Assembly: GCA_905221605.1 (NCBI GenBank)
Contig: CAJNDS010002468.1
Location: forward strand, 345,001-409,000
Direction: 5' to 3'
Source: Symbiodinium natans
Lineage: Eukaryota > Sar > Dinophyceae > Suessiales > Symbiodiniaceae
Length of the DNA stretch: 64,000 nucleotides
This document shows, one piece after another, positions 25,601 through 38,200 of this stretch. Below the pieces are notes generated by a model. It ran no database searches, had not been told where the DNA came from, and saw only the letters and a program-made list of their open reading frames with translations. Numbering within the stretch: position 1 is the stretch's first letter; every line of letters begins with the position of its first letter. Position numbers and translations under genes: made by a program.

Positions 25601-28600
25601 TGCCCTTGCTTTCTGCTGGGGTTTAGGGTTTAAGGGTTCTGGGTTTAGGAGTTTGGGGTTTAGCCTTTAGGGTTTAGGGTTATGGGTTTTCTTGCCTACG
25701 GTTTAGGGCTTACCTTTAAAAGCCTACTGACACAATCCCTGAACCCCAAACCCTAAAACCCTAAACCCTAAACCCTAAAATCCTCATTCCAAATCCCTTC
25801 GAACCCCGGGTAACCACCCTTTAGCAGCTTTCCCTTATAACAGCGCTAAGGCCGCAACCCAACGCCCAAATCCCCTAAAAACCCCCTAAACCCTAGACCC
25901 TAAACCCTAAACCCTAAACCCTGGAAGCTTCCGAGCCCCGAAGGATCTGGATCCCGAAGAGAAGAGGAGGCAGCAGGGGGTTAGGGACTAGGCTTCCGGG
26001 CTTACGGTGTAGGGTTTAGGGTTTAGGGTTTAGGGTTTTAGGGTTTAGGGTTTAGGGTTTAGGGTTTATAGGGTTTTATAGGGTTGATGGGGTTTACAGG
26101 GTTTATAGGGTTTATAGGGTTTATAGGGTTTATAGAGTTTATAGGGTTTATAGGGTTTATAGGGTTTATAGGGTTTATAGGGTTTATAGGGTTTATAGGG
26201 TTTAGGGTTTATGGGGTTTATAGGGTTTATAGGGTTTGTAGGGTTTATAGGGTTTATAGGGTTTAGAGGGGTTATAGGGGTTATAGGGGTTATAGGGGTG
26301 AAAGGGGTTATAGGGGTTATAGGGTTTATAGGGTTTATAGGGTTTTTGTAGGGTTTTTGTAGGGTTTAGAGGGTTTATAGGGTTTTTATAGGGTTTAGAG
26401 GGTTTAGAGGGTTTATGGGGTTTCTAGGGTTTCTAGGGTTTCTAGGGTTTATAGGGTTTATAGGGTTTATAGGGTCTATAGGGTTTAGAGGGTTTAGAGG
26501 GTTTACAGGGTTTATAGGGTTTAGGGTTTATAGGGTTTAGGCTTTAGGGGCTAGGGTTCAGGGGTGACGGTTTAGGGTTCAGGGTAAGGGGATTAGGGTT
26601 CCAGGCTTCGGGTTTAGGGGATCAGGCAGAGTGGGGTTCATCGAAACGTGAATGGCCTTTCGACGACTACAATCGCTACCATAGAAGACAAGAGGGATCG
26701 GAGGGATTTAACCCTAAACCCTAAACCCTAAACCCTAAACCCTAAACCCTAAACCCTAAACCCTAAACCCTAAACCCTAAACCCTAAACCCTAAACCCTA
26801 AACCCTAAACCCTAAACCCTAAACCGTTTTTTTGTGTAAACGGGTAAAACAGGGGCGATCAGTTCGGTCAACCCACAGATGAACTTCAGGGAATGGGATG
26901 TTGGGTTCTACTGCAGATCCTAAACCCGAAACCCTAAATCCTAAACCCCAAATCCCAAACCCTAAACCCTAAACCCTGGACCCGAGACCCTAGACCAGGC
27001 CTGCGAGAACTCGGGAACCTGAGCGCCGCATGCGATTGCCCTTGAACCCTAAACCCTAAACCCTAAACCCTAAACCCTAAACCCTAAACCCTAAACCCTA
27101 AACCCTAAACCCTAAACCCTAAACCCTAAACCCTAAACACTAAAACCCTAAACCCTAAACCCTAAACCCTAAACCCTAAACCCTAAACCCTAAACCCTAA
27201 ACCCTAAACCCTAAACCCTAAACCCTAAACCCTAAACCCTCAGCGAACTACCGGCTTGGGCGCCGGGCGGCCAGGCGAGAGGAAGAAGAGAAGAAGCGCG
27301 AAGCTGCGCGGATGGCCAAGGCTTTGTTAGGGTTTAGGGTTTAGGGTTTAGGGTTTAGGGTTTAGGGTTTAGGGTTTAGGGTTTAGGGTTTAGGGTTTAG
27401 GGTTTAGGGTTTAGGGTGTAGGGTTTCGGGTTTAGGGTTTAGGGTTTAGGGTTTACATGGGTGCTTAGGATCCAGGGTTTGAGGGAGTTTAGGTTGTCGG
27501 TTCAACTCCGATCCTGCAGGTTTTTGTTGTTTTTGGCGACTGCCCTGCTCACTCCTCCCTCCCAACACTCCTAAACCCTAAACCCCGAGCCCCAAACCCC
27601 AAAGCCTAAACCCTAAACCGTAAATCCTAAACCCTTCCCCTCCAGCCTACACTTGTTACACAAAGCCATCGAGATCCAATTACCCTCTACTAGGACCGGG
27701 AGTAGGCACTTTTTGTTCATTTTAGTAGGGTTGGGGTTCCCTTACAATCCCCTCAAAACCAAAAAGGGCGCCCTTTCTATTCCTGGGTTACTCCCGGGTC
27801 TAGTATAGGTATGGTGTTGCGGGCCTAAGAATCCTTGCTTTTTTATCGGGTGCCTAAAACCAGAGGGTACTTCGACCCTCTGAGAAACCTAAACCACAAA
27901 GGTTGTCCCTAAACCCGCCTAAACCCTCAACCCTACACCCTAGACCCTAGACCCTAAACCCGAAACCCTAAACCCTGTTTGAATTGCGATATAAAGTACA
28001 GTTCCATAGTGTCGAACCCGGTTGAGGGTAGTTTCATGGGCCCTTAATATGGTCCCTTACCTGTATGGGCCCTTGTGTTTCATAGCGTCTATGAGGGGTA
28101 GGTCCCCTTTTAAGGGCCCATTCTAAGGGACCATGAAAGTACCCTTAGAAACACCGAAGTGCGAAACCCAGCCCTGAACTACACCCCCCACACACCTAAA
28201 ACCCTTAAAACAAATTCTAAAAAACCAATAAAGCCCAAAAAGCCCTAACCCCCAAGCCCTAAACCCTGGACCCTAAAACTCAAACCCCTGCCCTCATCAC
28301 TGATTCTACTTGAAGGTTCACAGTACTTGGTAACCCAAGTAGAGCTGTACTTACAACCCAATTATAGCCCTATTAGGGGACTTGAGGGGCTTACACGCGG
28401 GTTACAACTACACTTATAGTTGGGGTATAAGTACCCTGAACACACAAAGGCCCACATATCTATAGGATCCCCCCAAGCCCCAAACCCCGAATCCCAAACC
28501 CCAAACCCCAAGCCCCAAACCCTAAACCCTAAACCCTAAAGCCTTAACCCTAAACCCTAAACCCTAAACCCCAGAAACCCTGAGCTTCCCGGGAGGAGAG

Positions 28601-31600
28601 AGAACTTGGCCACGGAGGCCACACCCACGGCCACGGCCGAAAAAGCTGTGGCCAACGCCTGCGGCGTCCCCTGTCTCAATTTCAAAGAGCTCGAACTTCA
28701 CTAAAGTGCTTTTAGGGTTTAGGGTTTAGGGTTTAGGGTTTAGGGTTTAGGGTTTAGGGTTTAGGGTTTAGGGTTTAGGGTTTAGGGTTTAGGGTTTAGG
28801 GTTTAGGGTGTAGGGTTTAGGGTTTAGGGTTTAGGATTTAGGGTTTAGGGTTTAGGGTTTAGGGTTTAGGGGTATATGTGGACTATATAAGATATATATG
28901 TAAGTTTACGTGAAGGTTCTTCAGTGTACATATAACCTAGCTCTCAGTGTAGTTATTACCCACTTATATGCCCCTCAAAGTACCCTAATGAGGTTTTATG
29001 ATTGGGTTCCAAGTACAGTACAATTGGGCTACTAAGTACTGTGAACCTCCAGGGCTCAGGGTTTAGGGTTAGGGTTTAGGGTTTAGGGTTAGTTCACAAC
29101 GAAGCAGAAGTTCATGCTGGCCGCCATCGAGTTGCAGAGTCAGGGACAAGGGTGTATCTCAAAACCCTGTAAACCTCAACGCTGCTTGGAGGTTCAGGGT
29201 ACTTAGTAACCCAATGATAGCTGTGCTTGTAACCCCATTTGAACCCTATTGGGGTACTTAAGGGGCTTGTACGTGGGTTATAACTACACTTGTACTTGAG
29301 TGAAAATCACCCTGAACCTCCAAGTAAGCCCTAAGTTTCCTTGAGCCGAGGCATTTGCCCTTGCTGCCGTCGTCGGAAGAAGCATGAACATGCCGACGGC
29401 GCGCATGAAGTAGTTGAGGCGGGCGTAGGGTCTAGGGTTTAGGGTTTGCGGTTTACGGTCTAGGGTTCAGGGTCGCAAGTGAGGGCTTAGGCGGTGATAC
29501 AGTAAAAACGCCTAAGTGCCTTAGAAGAAGGAAGATTCCGATTCTGAAGGTTTTCTTCACCCGAACTCCAAAACCCCTAAACCCTTTAACCCGAAGCCCT
29601 AAACCCTAAACCCTAGACCCGAAACCCGAAACCCGAAACCCGAAACCCGAAACCCTAAACTAAACCCTAAACCCTAAACCCTAAACCCTAGTATGGCCAG
29701 CTCCGCAGGCTGCTAGCACATATTGCAGCTCTTGCCACCCGCAAAAGGGACCATGATTTCGAAAAAAAACTACCCATCAAGGTTACGTTTAGGGCTTAGG
29801 GTTTAGGATTTAGGGTTTGGGTTGAGGGTTTCGGGTTTCGGATTTAGGGCCTACGGTTTAGCATACTGGTAACCCAATCAAGGTTACTTTTGCCCGGAAA
29901 TGACCTCTTCGAGAGTTCACGGGGCTTAGGGGTCTGAAGTTTAGGCAGTTTGAGCGGATGAGGGGTTCAGGGTTTAGGCTGCTTGTAACCCTAAACCCTA
30001 AGCCCTAAACCCTAAACCCCAAACCCTAAACCCAATTATCTTCAATAGAGGGACTTATGGCCGACTTGTAGGCCCTTTAGGTACCCTAATAGGGTAAGAG
30101 TCTAGCATCCCAGAGTAGGCGCTGACTCCTCTTTTTTTAGAGTCTAGGTTGCCTTACACTCCCCTTCAGGGCGCCCTTCGTATTCCTGGGTTACTCTGGG
30201 TCTAGTAGCCCTAAACCCTAAACCCTAAACCCTAAACCCTGAACCTCCAAGTAAGCTAGAGCCCCGTTTCAGCCGCTGAAGCGCTCGAGCCCACAAGAAA
30301 CAGCAAGCGCCAGGGCTTGATGCCTCACATCATCAGTCTTAGACCTCAGAAATCTTCTAAGCCAGATCTACACTTGCCGAAACCTAAACCCCTAAACCCC
30401 TAAACCCCGAATCCCCTAAACCCCTAAACTGCCCTAAACCCCTAAGCCTAAACCCCTAAACCCCTAAACCCCTAAACCCCTAATAAACCCCTAACCCCTA
30501 AACCTCTAAACCCCTAAACCCCTAAACCCTAAACCCTAAACCCCTAAACCCCTAAACCCCTAAACCCCTAAACCCCTAAACCCCTAAACCCCTAAACCCG
30601 TAAACCCGTAAACCCCTAACCCCTAAACCCTAAACCCTAAACCCTAAACCCTAAACCCTAAACCCTAAACCCTAAACCCTAAACCCTAAACCCTAAACCC
30701 TAGCCCTAAGCCCTAAACCCCTAAACCTCTGACCCGCCTCCGCCAGGATCAGGAGGACTTGGTGAGCGAGGAGGTGGAGGAGGAGAACACCTACCTCTCG
30801 GCCGCGGCCTCGTCTCAGGTCTTCAGTGTCTACAAGGGGTTTAGGGGTTTAGGGTTTGGGGTTTAGGGTTCGGGGTTTAGGGTTTAGGGTTTAGGGTTAC
30901 GGGTTTAGGGGTTTGGGGTTTAGGGTCTAGGGCCTAAATTTCGAGACCCTAAGCGCTAAGCCTTAAACCCCAAACCCTAAACCCTAAAACCCTAAACCCG
31001 AAAACCCTAAACCCTAAAGCCCAGCGAGTTTAGTGGTGGGGATCAGGAGGTTCGGGGCTAGGAGACTTATTTGGTAGCTTCAGGTACAGGAGTAGGGAGG
31101 ACAAGGCTCAGCATTCAAATAGGAACTCTAACCTAAACCCTAAACCCTAACCCTAATCCCAAGCCCCAAACCCTAAACCCTAAACCCCAAACCTTGAACC
31201 CCAAACCCAAAACCCTAACTCAGAAGAACCCCTCGCCCCTGAATGTATGCAAACGTATAGATCATTTTACGTAGGGTTTTTGGGCACTTATAGGGTTTGG
31301 GGTTTAGGGAGTAAACCCTAAACCCTAAACGGCAAAGCCTAAACCCGAACCCTAAACCCTAAACCCTAAACCCTATGCCCACAAGGACCAACCCTAAGCC
31401 CTAGAACCTCAAGCATTAGGATCCTTCGATTCCTTTACTCGACGACGACGGCAATCCTCTCGAAAACGAGCGGCCTGGCACACACATGGTTTATAGGTTT
31501 ATAGAGTTTATAGAGTTTATAGAGTTTTGAGGGTTTTCAGGGTTTTCAGGGTTGATAGGGTTTGTGGGGTTTATAGGGTTTACAGGGTTTTGAGGGTTTT

Positions 31601-34600
31601 CAGTGTTTATAGGGTTTGTAGGGTTTACAGGGTTTGTAGGGTTTGTAGGGTTTGTAGGGTTTGTAGGGTTTTGAGGGTCTATAGGGTTACAGGGTTTATA
31701 GGGTTTATACTGCTTATACTGCTTATAGGGTTTATCGGTTTACAGGATTGATGGGGTTTTGAGGGTTTGGAGGGGTTCGAGGGTTTCGGGTTTTGAGGGT
31801 TTTGAAGGGTTCGGGTTTAGGTGTTTGGGGTTTAGGGTTTAGAAAGCTGCGTTAAAGCCCCAAATCCCCAAACCTTGCCAGGTATGGAATCAAAACCCTA
31901 AACCCTAAACCCTAAACCCTAAACCCTAAACCCTAAACCCTAAACCCTAAACCCTAAACCCTAAACCCTAAACCCTAAACCCTAAACCCTAAACCCTAGA
32001 CCCTCTGCCTTGCCAGGTATGGAATCATCACCTTCAGTAGGCACTCCATGGTCATCCGCGCCACCAACGAGTTGCAGGAGATCCCGGTGCAGGCAGGGGT
32101 TTAGGGTTTAGGGTTTAGGGTTTAGGGTTTAGGGTTTAGGGTTTAGGGTTTAGGGTTTAGGGTTTAGGGTTGGGGTTGTAGGGTTTCGGGTTGAGGGCGT
32201 GGGGTTTAGGGTTTGGGGTTCAGGGATTGGACTTTAGGGTTTGTTTGGGGTTTGGGGTTAGGGGTTTGGAGTTTGGCGTTTTGGGTTTGGAGTTTGGGGT
32301 TTGGAGTGTAGGGTTTTGGGGTTTAGGTTCTTTTTTGTGTTGTTTAGGTTTCCGAGTTTGCTAGGATCTGGCGCAGAAGCAGCAAACGCCACGTTATAGA
32401 AGGCTTTCACATGGCTAGATGAGGTTCCTGGCTTTCGAACCCAGTATTTAAGAGATTTAAGGTTTTGAGCAAACCCGGGAATCTTCGCACGGCAGGCACT
32501 CCCCCCGACTGAGTGTGAGAGATCCCGATAACCTACATACCCTTTAACAACCGAACTGTTCCGTGATCATGGAATATTCTTCTTTTTTCTGAGGGGTGTA
32601 TAGGTTTCACGGGTGTAGGATTTAGGGTTTGGGGTTTACTGTAGGGTTTGGGGCTTTGGGGGGTTCAAGCATGTGGGGTTTGGGGGTTTCTAGGCCTCTT
32701 CCACTACATGGCTTCAGGCCATTTCAACCCTACTGTTCCAGAACCCTGAACCCTAACCCTAAATCCCACTAAACCCTCATTCGCTCACTCATCCCTGAAA
32801 CACCCTAAACCTTAAACCCTAAACCCTAAACCCTAAAGCTCAGAAATCAGACCTTCCACTCTGTTCACCCCCCTCCACAACCGGCAGGTCGTGCGCAAGA
32901 ATGGCAACGAAGGCGCACCCAAGAGGTGTTCTTACGACGCACTCCCCTCCCAGAATCCCTAAACCCTCAACCCTAAGCCTGCAACCCTAAACCCTAAACC
33001 CTAAACCCGCAACCCCAAACCCACAACCCTAAACCCTCAATCCGAAACCCTCAACCCTAGACCCTAAACCTCAGACCCTAAGCCGCAGATTGCAGGGTTT
33101 CGGTGCTTGGGGGTTGTCTGGTTTGCCACATTGGCAACTCGCGCGCGTTGTCGGGGGCCCACATTTCGCTACCGCAGTTCAGAGGCCAGAGACCGTGTAG
33201 GGCCCTTTCTAACCCACGACTGTAAGGGTTTGGGGTTCGGGCCCTAAACGCTAGAATCAAAATCTCCCGGCGTTTTCAGCAACAAAAAGAGACGCTCAAG
33301 ATCCGCTCAAAGCCCGCCCAAGGAAACTCTCAACCCAAACCCTCCCCTAGACCCTACACCCTAAACCCTAAACCCTAAACCCCAAGCCCTCTTTGCAAAT
33401 ATCTAGTACAGTAAGCCCTTCAGGGCCTAGACCACAATCTCTAAATGCCTCCGAAAAAAGCCGCAACCAAGCCCCGAAACCCTAAGCCCTTAAATCCTAT
33501 CGAGGGGCTGTGACATGGTCCCGTAACATGGTCCCTTGCCTCCTCTAAGGGGTTCTGCAGTATGGGCCCTTGGGTTGTGTATAAGGTATATGAGGGGTAA
33601 ACAAAGCGGTCCTAACCCCTAAACCCGAAACCCTAAACCCTAAAGGGGCCCATACGAAGGGACCATGAGACTACCCTAAGATCCTCACTCCTCCCGCGGC
33701 CAGGCAAGGTCACCTGCACCTACCGCCTTGAGCAGCTGTCTGCCATTCCAGGCCGAAATCTCGGGTGCCGAGAGGATGCTTGTGGGCTTCTGGGTTTAAG
33801 ATTTGGGGATTTAAACCCCAAACCCTAAACGCCAAACCCTAAACCCCAAACCCTAAACCCCAAACCCTAAACCCCAAACCCTAAACCCCCAAACCTCAAC
33901 CCCAAGCCCCAAACCCTATCAGGATTTTGGGCCTGGCTCGAGACCTTGAACTCTCAACCTAGGACCCGGAGTAGGCCCTTATTTCCTTGTTCTAGAGGTG
34001 GGGCTCCCTCAGAATCCCCTTAACACCAAAAAGGATACCCATTTTATTCCTAGGTTGCTCCTGGGTCTAGTTACCCTAAACCCTAAACCCTAAACCCTAA
34101 ACCCTAAACCCTAAACCCTAAACCCTAAAACCTAAACCCTAAACCCTGAACCTTAAACCCCTGGAAGTGGTTTTTTGGGCTCCACATCCTCAACCTTGCA
34201 CGTAGGGCTTCGGGCTTCCCAAAGGCACATTTTTTTAGGGCTTTCGGGTCTTGGACCCCCCACTTATACAAGGGTCTAGGGCTTAGGGATCAGGGTTTAA
34301 GGGTTTAGGGTTTGGGGTTTAGGGTTTAGCGTTTAGGGTTTAGGGTTTGGGGTTTCTGGGTGTAAGGTTTAGAGTTTAGGGGGCCCTGGGGATCGGCGCA
34401 GGCTTCGACTACGAAGAGGACGAAGGGGAGGCCAGGCTCAAGCCCTTAAACCCTTCAACCCTTCAACCCTTAAACCCTTAAACCCTGAAACCCTTAAACC
34501 CTGAAAAACCCGAGACCCCCTAAACCCTTCAAACCTTTCAACCCTTAGACCCTTAACCCTGAGCCCTAAACCCTCAAACCGTTCAACCCTACCCTAAGCC

Positions 34601-35228
34601 TTAAACCCTGAACCCTGAACCCTAAACCCTAAACCCTAAACCCTAAACCCTAAACCCTAAACCCTAAACCCTAAACCCTAAACCCTAAACCCTAAACCCT
34701 ACACCCTACAAATCTTGAACTTTATCAACCTTGAGCCCTTTAACCTAAACCCGACAACCCTTTTCCCCACACCCTAACACCCTAATACCCTAACACCCTA
34801 GCACCCCAAACCAGCTGTCTACTCTTCCTAAGCCGTTAAAACTCGCGTACGTAACTTCGATGAAAGACCGTCTTGTTGGGGTGTTACATGGACGCGGGCA
34901 CCATTAACTTTGAGCCTCTGCTCTTTCAACTGCCTCTTACACGGCTTGATCAGGACTTTGTCCAGGGTTTAGGGTTTAGGGTTTAGGGTTTAGGGTTTAA
35001 GGTCTAGTGTTTAGGGAGGACTTCCAACAAAGCTACAGCGCACTACCACTACCACTACCACTACCACTACCACTACCACTACCACTACCACTACCACTAC
35101 CACTACCACTACCACTACCACTACCACTACCACTACCACTACCACTACCACTACCACTACCACTACCATTACCACCACCACTACCACTACCACGACTGCG
35201 ACTTATACGACTACTACTACTGCTGCTG

Positions 35229-35275
<47 letters not shown>

Positions 35276-38200
35276 GTTTTGGGTGTTGCGCCCTATCTGC
35301 CCTATATACCTTCAGCTATTTTGTAGGGTTTGGGAGACACAGGTGGGGTTAGGTTTTATAGACTTATTGGCCTTCCAAATGAGATGTGAAAGGTTCCATT
35401 GTGCCAGCTTGGGCCCTAAAGCTACCACATGGGGACCCTTTTTTTGTGGCGGATGCTCCTGATTTGACACAGCAAGTGATGCATTTTAGTTGCTATATAT
35501 ATATATATATTGTATGTATATATGTACATATATCCATAACCCTAAAACCCAAACCCTAAACACCAAACCCCAGACTCTATTTATACATACTATCCCATCT
35601 GCTATGGTAGCCTAATCACCCCGAACAAAGCTCCAGGCCCCAAAGCAACTCGATGAGCAGTGCGCCGGCAGAAGCCTTGCACAGGTACAGTTCCGTGATG
35701 GCGTGCAGATGGCAGAAATCACGCTGCGAGCCTACTCTCCGCCAACAGGGCTGAGGGTGAAGCTATAACCCCCTTGGGATGTATTTTATGGTTATTTTTG
35801 TTTATATAAAACCCAAGAGGACATTAAAACCTAAGGATTTAGGATGGGTTTAGGGTTCATTGCAGCTTAGAGGGTTTAGACACAAGGGAATGAGGCGGTT
35901 CGCTGCGACAGTGGCCGCTTTAAAGTCAACAGGGCGCAGGTCGGGACCCCTACACCCTAAACCCTCAACCCTAAATCAGAAGCCCCCAGAACCCTGAAAC
36001 CCCTGAATCCTGAATTGCGGTTCTAGTTCGAGGCTAGGGAGTATGTAGGTACCTCATATCCCCCCCTCCCCTGACGTAAGTTTTCCTCAACCCTCAGCCT
36101 GCGAAACCCTAAACCCTAAACACTGAACACCAAACCCTGAACCCTAAATCCTAAACCCTAAACCCTAAACCCTAAACCCTAAACCCTAAACCCTAAACCC
36201 TAAACCCTAAACCCTAAACCCTAAACCCTAAACCCTAAACCCTAAACCCTAAACCCTGAACCCTGAACCCTGAACCCTAAACCCAAAACCCTAAACCCTG
36301 AACCCTAAACCCTGAACCCTTAACCCGGATGACGCGAAACTCCAATCCCCGAAGCCCCCAGAGTTCCTCGAGCCGAAGTACCTGGAGCCCGGCAACCCTA
36401 CTTGGCGGTTCATGGTGCTTAGTAGCCGAATTGGGGTTTAGGGTTTAGGGTTTAGGGTTTAGGGTTTAGGGTTTAGGGTTGAGGGTTGAGGGTTTAGGGT
36501 TTAGGGTTCAGGGTTGGGTTTAACCCAAATATAACTGTACTGAGAACCCAATGACAAGCCTCTTGGGGTACCTAAGGGGCTTGTAAGTGGGTTATCACTA
36601 CACCTATACTTACATTTTGAGTACCCTGAACCCCCAACTGCTCAACCCGAGCTCCCCGGAGTTTAGGGTTTAGGGTTTAGGGGTTAGGGTTTTGGGGTTT
36701 AGGGTTTAGGCTTGCGGGGCGGTGGGGGGGGGGGGGGGGGGGCGATTTTTTTTTGGTTTTGAAGCCGATCTTATCGCGACGTGTCATGAACCGAGCAGTC
36801 CAAAGCTGACCAAAAACAATCATGAATCAACCTTTTGGGGTTCAATTGGGGTTTAGGGTTTAGGGTTTAGGGTGTAGGGTTTGGGGTTTGGGGTTTGGGG
36901 TGTTAACCCCAAACCCTAAACCCCAAACCCTGTACTCCTGAACCTGAAGCCTGAAACACCAACCACACTTGCAACCCCAAGCCCCAAGCCCTAAACCCCA
37001 AACCCTGTACACCCTGAGCCCTAAGTCCTAAACGCCAAATTCCAAACCCCAAAGCCTAAACCCCAACCCCAAGCACCAAACCCCCCAACACCCCAGAAAC
37101 CCTAAACCCTAACTAATTTAATCAGCCCCTAACACCCTAAACCCTAAGCCCTAAACCCTAAACCCTAAACCCTAAACTTCTAGCTTTTCCAGCTTCTTTC
37201 ATCTCTCCCAGCTGCTCGGTTCTCTCTTTCATTTTCTCCCTAAGCCCTACGCCTAAACCCTAAACCCTAAACCCTAAACCCTAAACCCTAAACCCTAAAC
37301 CCTAAACCCTAAACCCTAAACCTTAAACCCTAAACCCCAAACCCCCAAAGGCTGACGATCCTTCCCAAGAAGAGGGGTGAGCGCAGCGATCGCTTCCAGG
37401 TTGTCTTGGAGGCGCCTTTAGGGTTTAGGGTTTAGGGTTTCGGGTTTCGGGTTTCGGGTTTCGGGTTTAGGGTTTAGGGTTTAGGTTGTTTGTGTTGGGT
37501 CTTGAGGTTCTTCCTCTTCTTCGGGTTGCTGCGATCGGGTTCACGGTTTCGGTTTGTTCGGGCTCTAAACCCCAAACCCTAAACCCTAAACCCTAAACCC
37601 CAAACCCCAAACCCTAAACCCTAAACCCTATATACACCCTGAACCCTGAACCTAAACCCTGAACCCTAAACCCTAAACCCAAAACCTTGGTCCCGGCCAA
37701 GCTCGCTGGAGTGCTCGCAGCTTGCCGTAGGAGGGGTGCCTGAGCCTAACTTTGCAATCAGGGTTTAGGGTTTAGGGTTTAGGGTTTAGGGTTTAGGGCT
37801 TGGGGTTTTGGGTTTTGGGTTTTGGGTTTAAGGAAAACCCCTTTTAGGGTTTAGGGCTTGGGGTTTAGGGCTTAGGGTTTAGAGTTTAGGGTTTAGGGCT
37901 TGGGGTTGAGGGATTAGGGTTTAGGGAGCCCTTGACCCGCACGTCGCTGACCCCCGCTGCTTACCATTCGGAGCGCCGACTAAGTCAAGACGGGCTTCCT
38001 TCGTGGACTCGATGGCTCCCACATCTGACATCTGTGCCACTGCTGCCGGGTGAGCTGTGCTTCAAGGGTTTAGGGTTTAGGGTTTAGGGTTTAGGGTTTA
38101 GGGTTTAGGGTTTAGGGATTCTCCGCATTGCCGCCGGAGGAAGAATCGGCACCCGGCACCCATCGCGCACTCAGCCTGCCGCAGCCAAGGTCAAGGCAGG

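Noticed and set aside
26084-26266. GFIGFIGF-type ORF
   Set aside because: Translation of the TTTATAGGG nonamer array.
34886-34960. Possible Calx-beta exon reading [16 protein letters not shown]
   Set aside because: No AG acceptor close upstream, and the exon at 35685 already continues the domain in phase from 34430.
35007-35462. 151-residue ORF of Pro-Leu repeats and the matching minus-strand Val ORF
   Set aside because: Both are translations of a CACTAC/CTA microsatellite.
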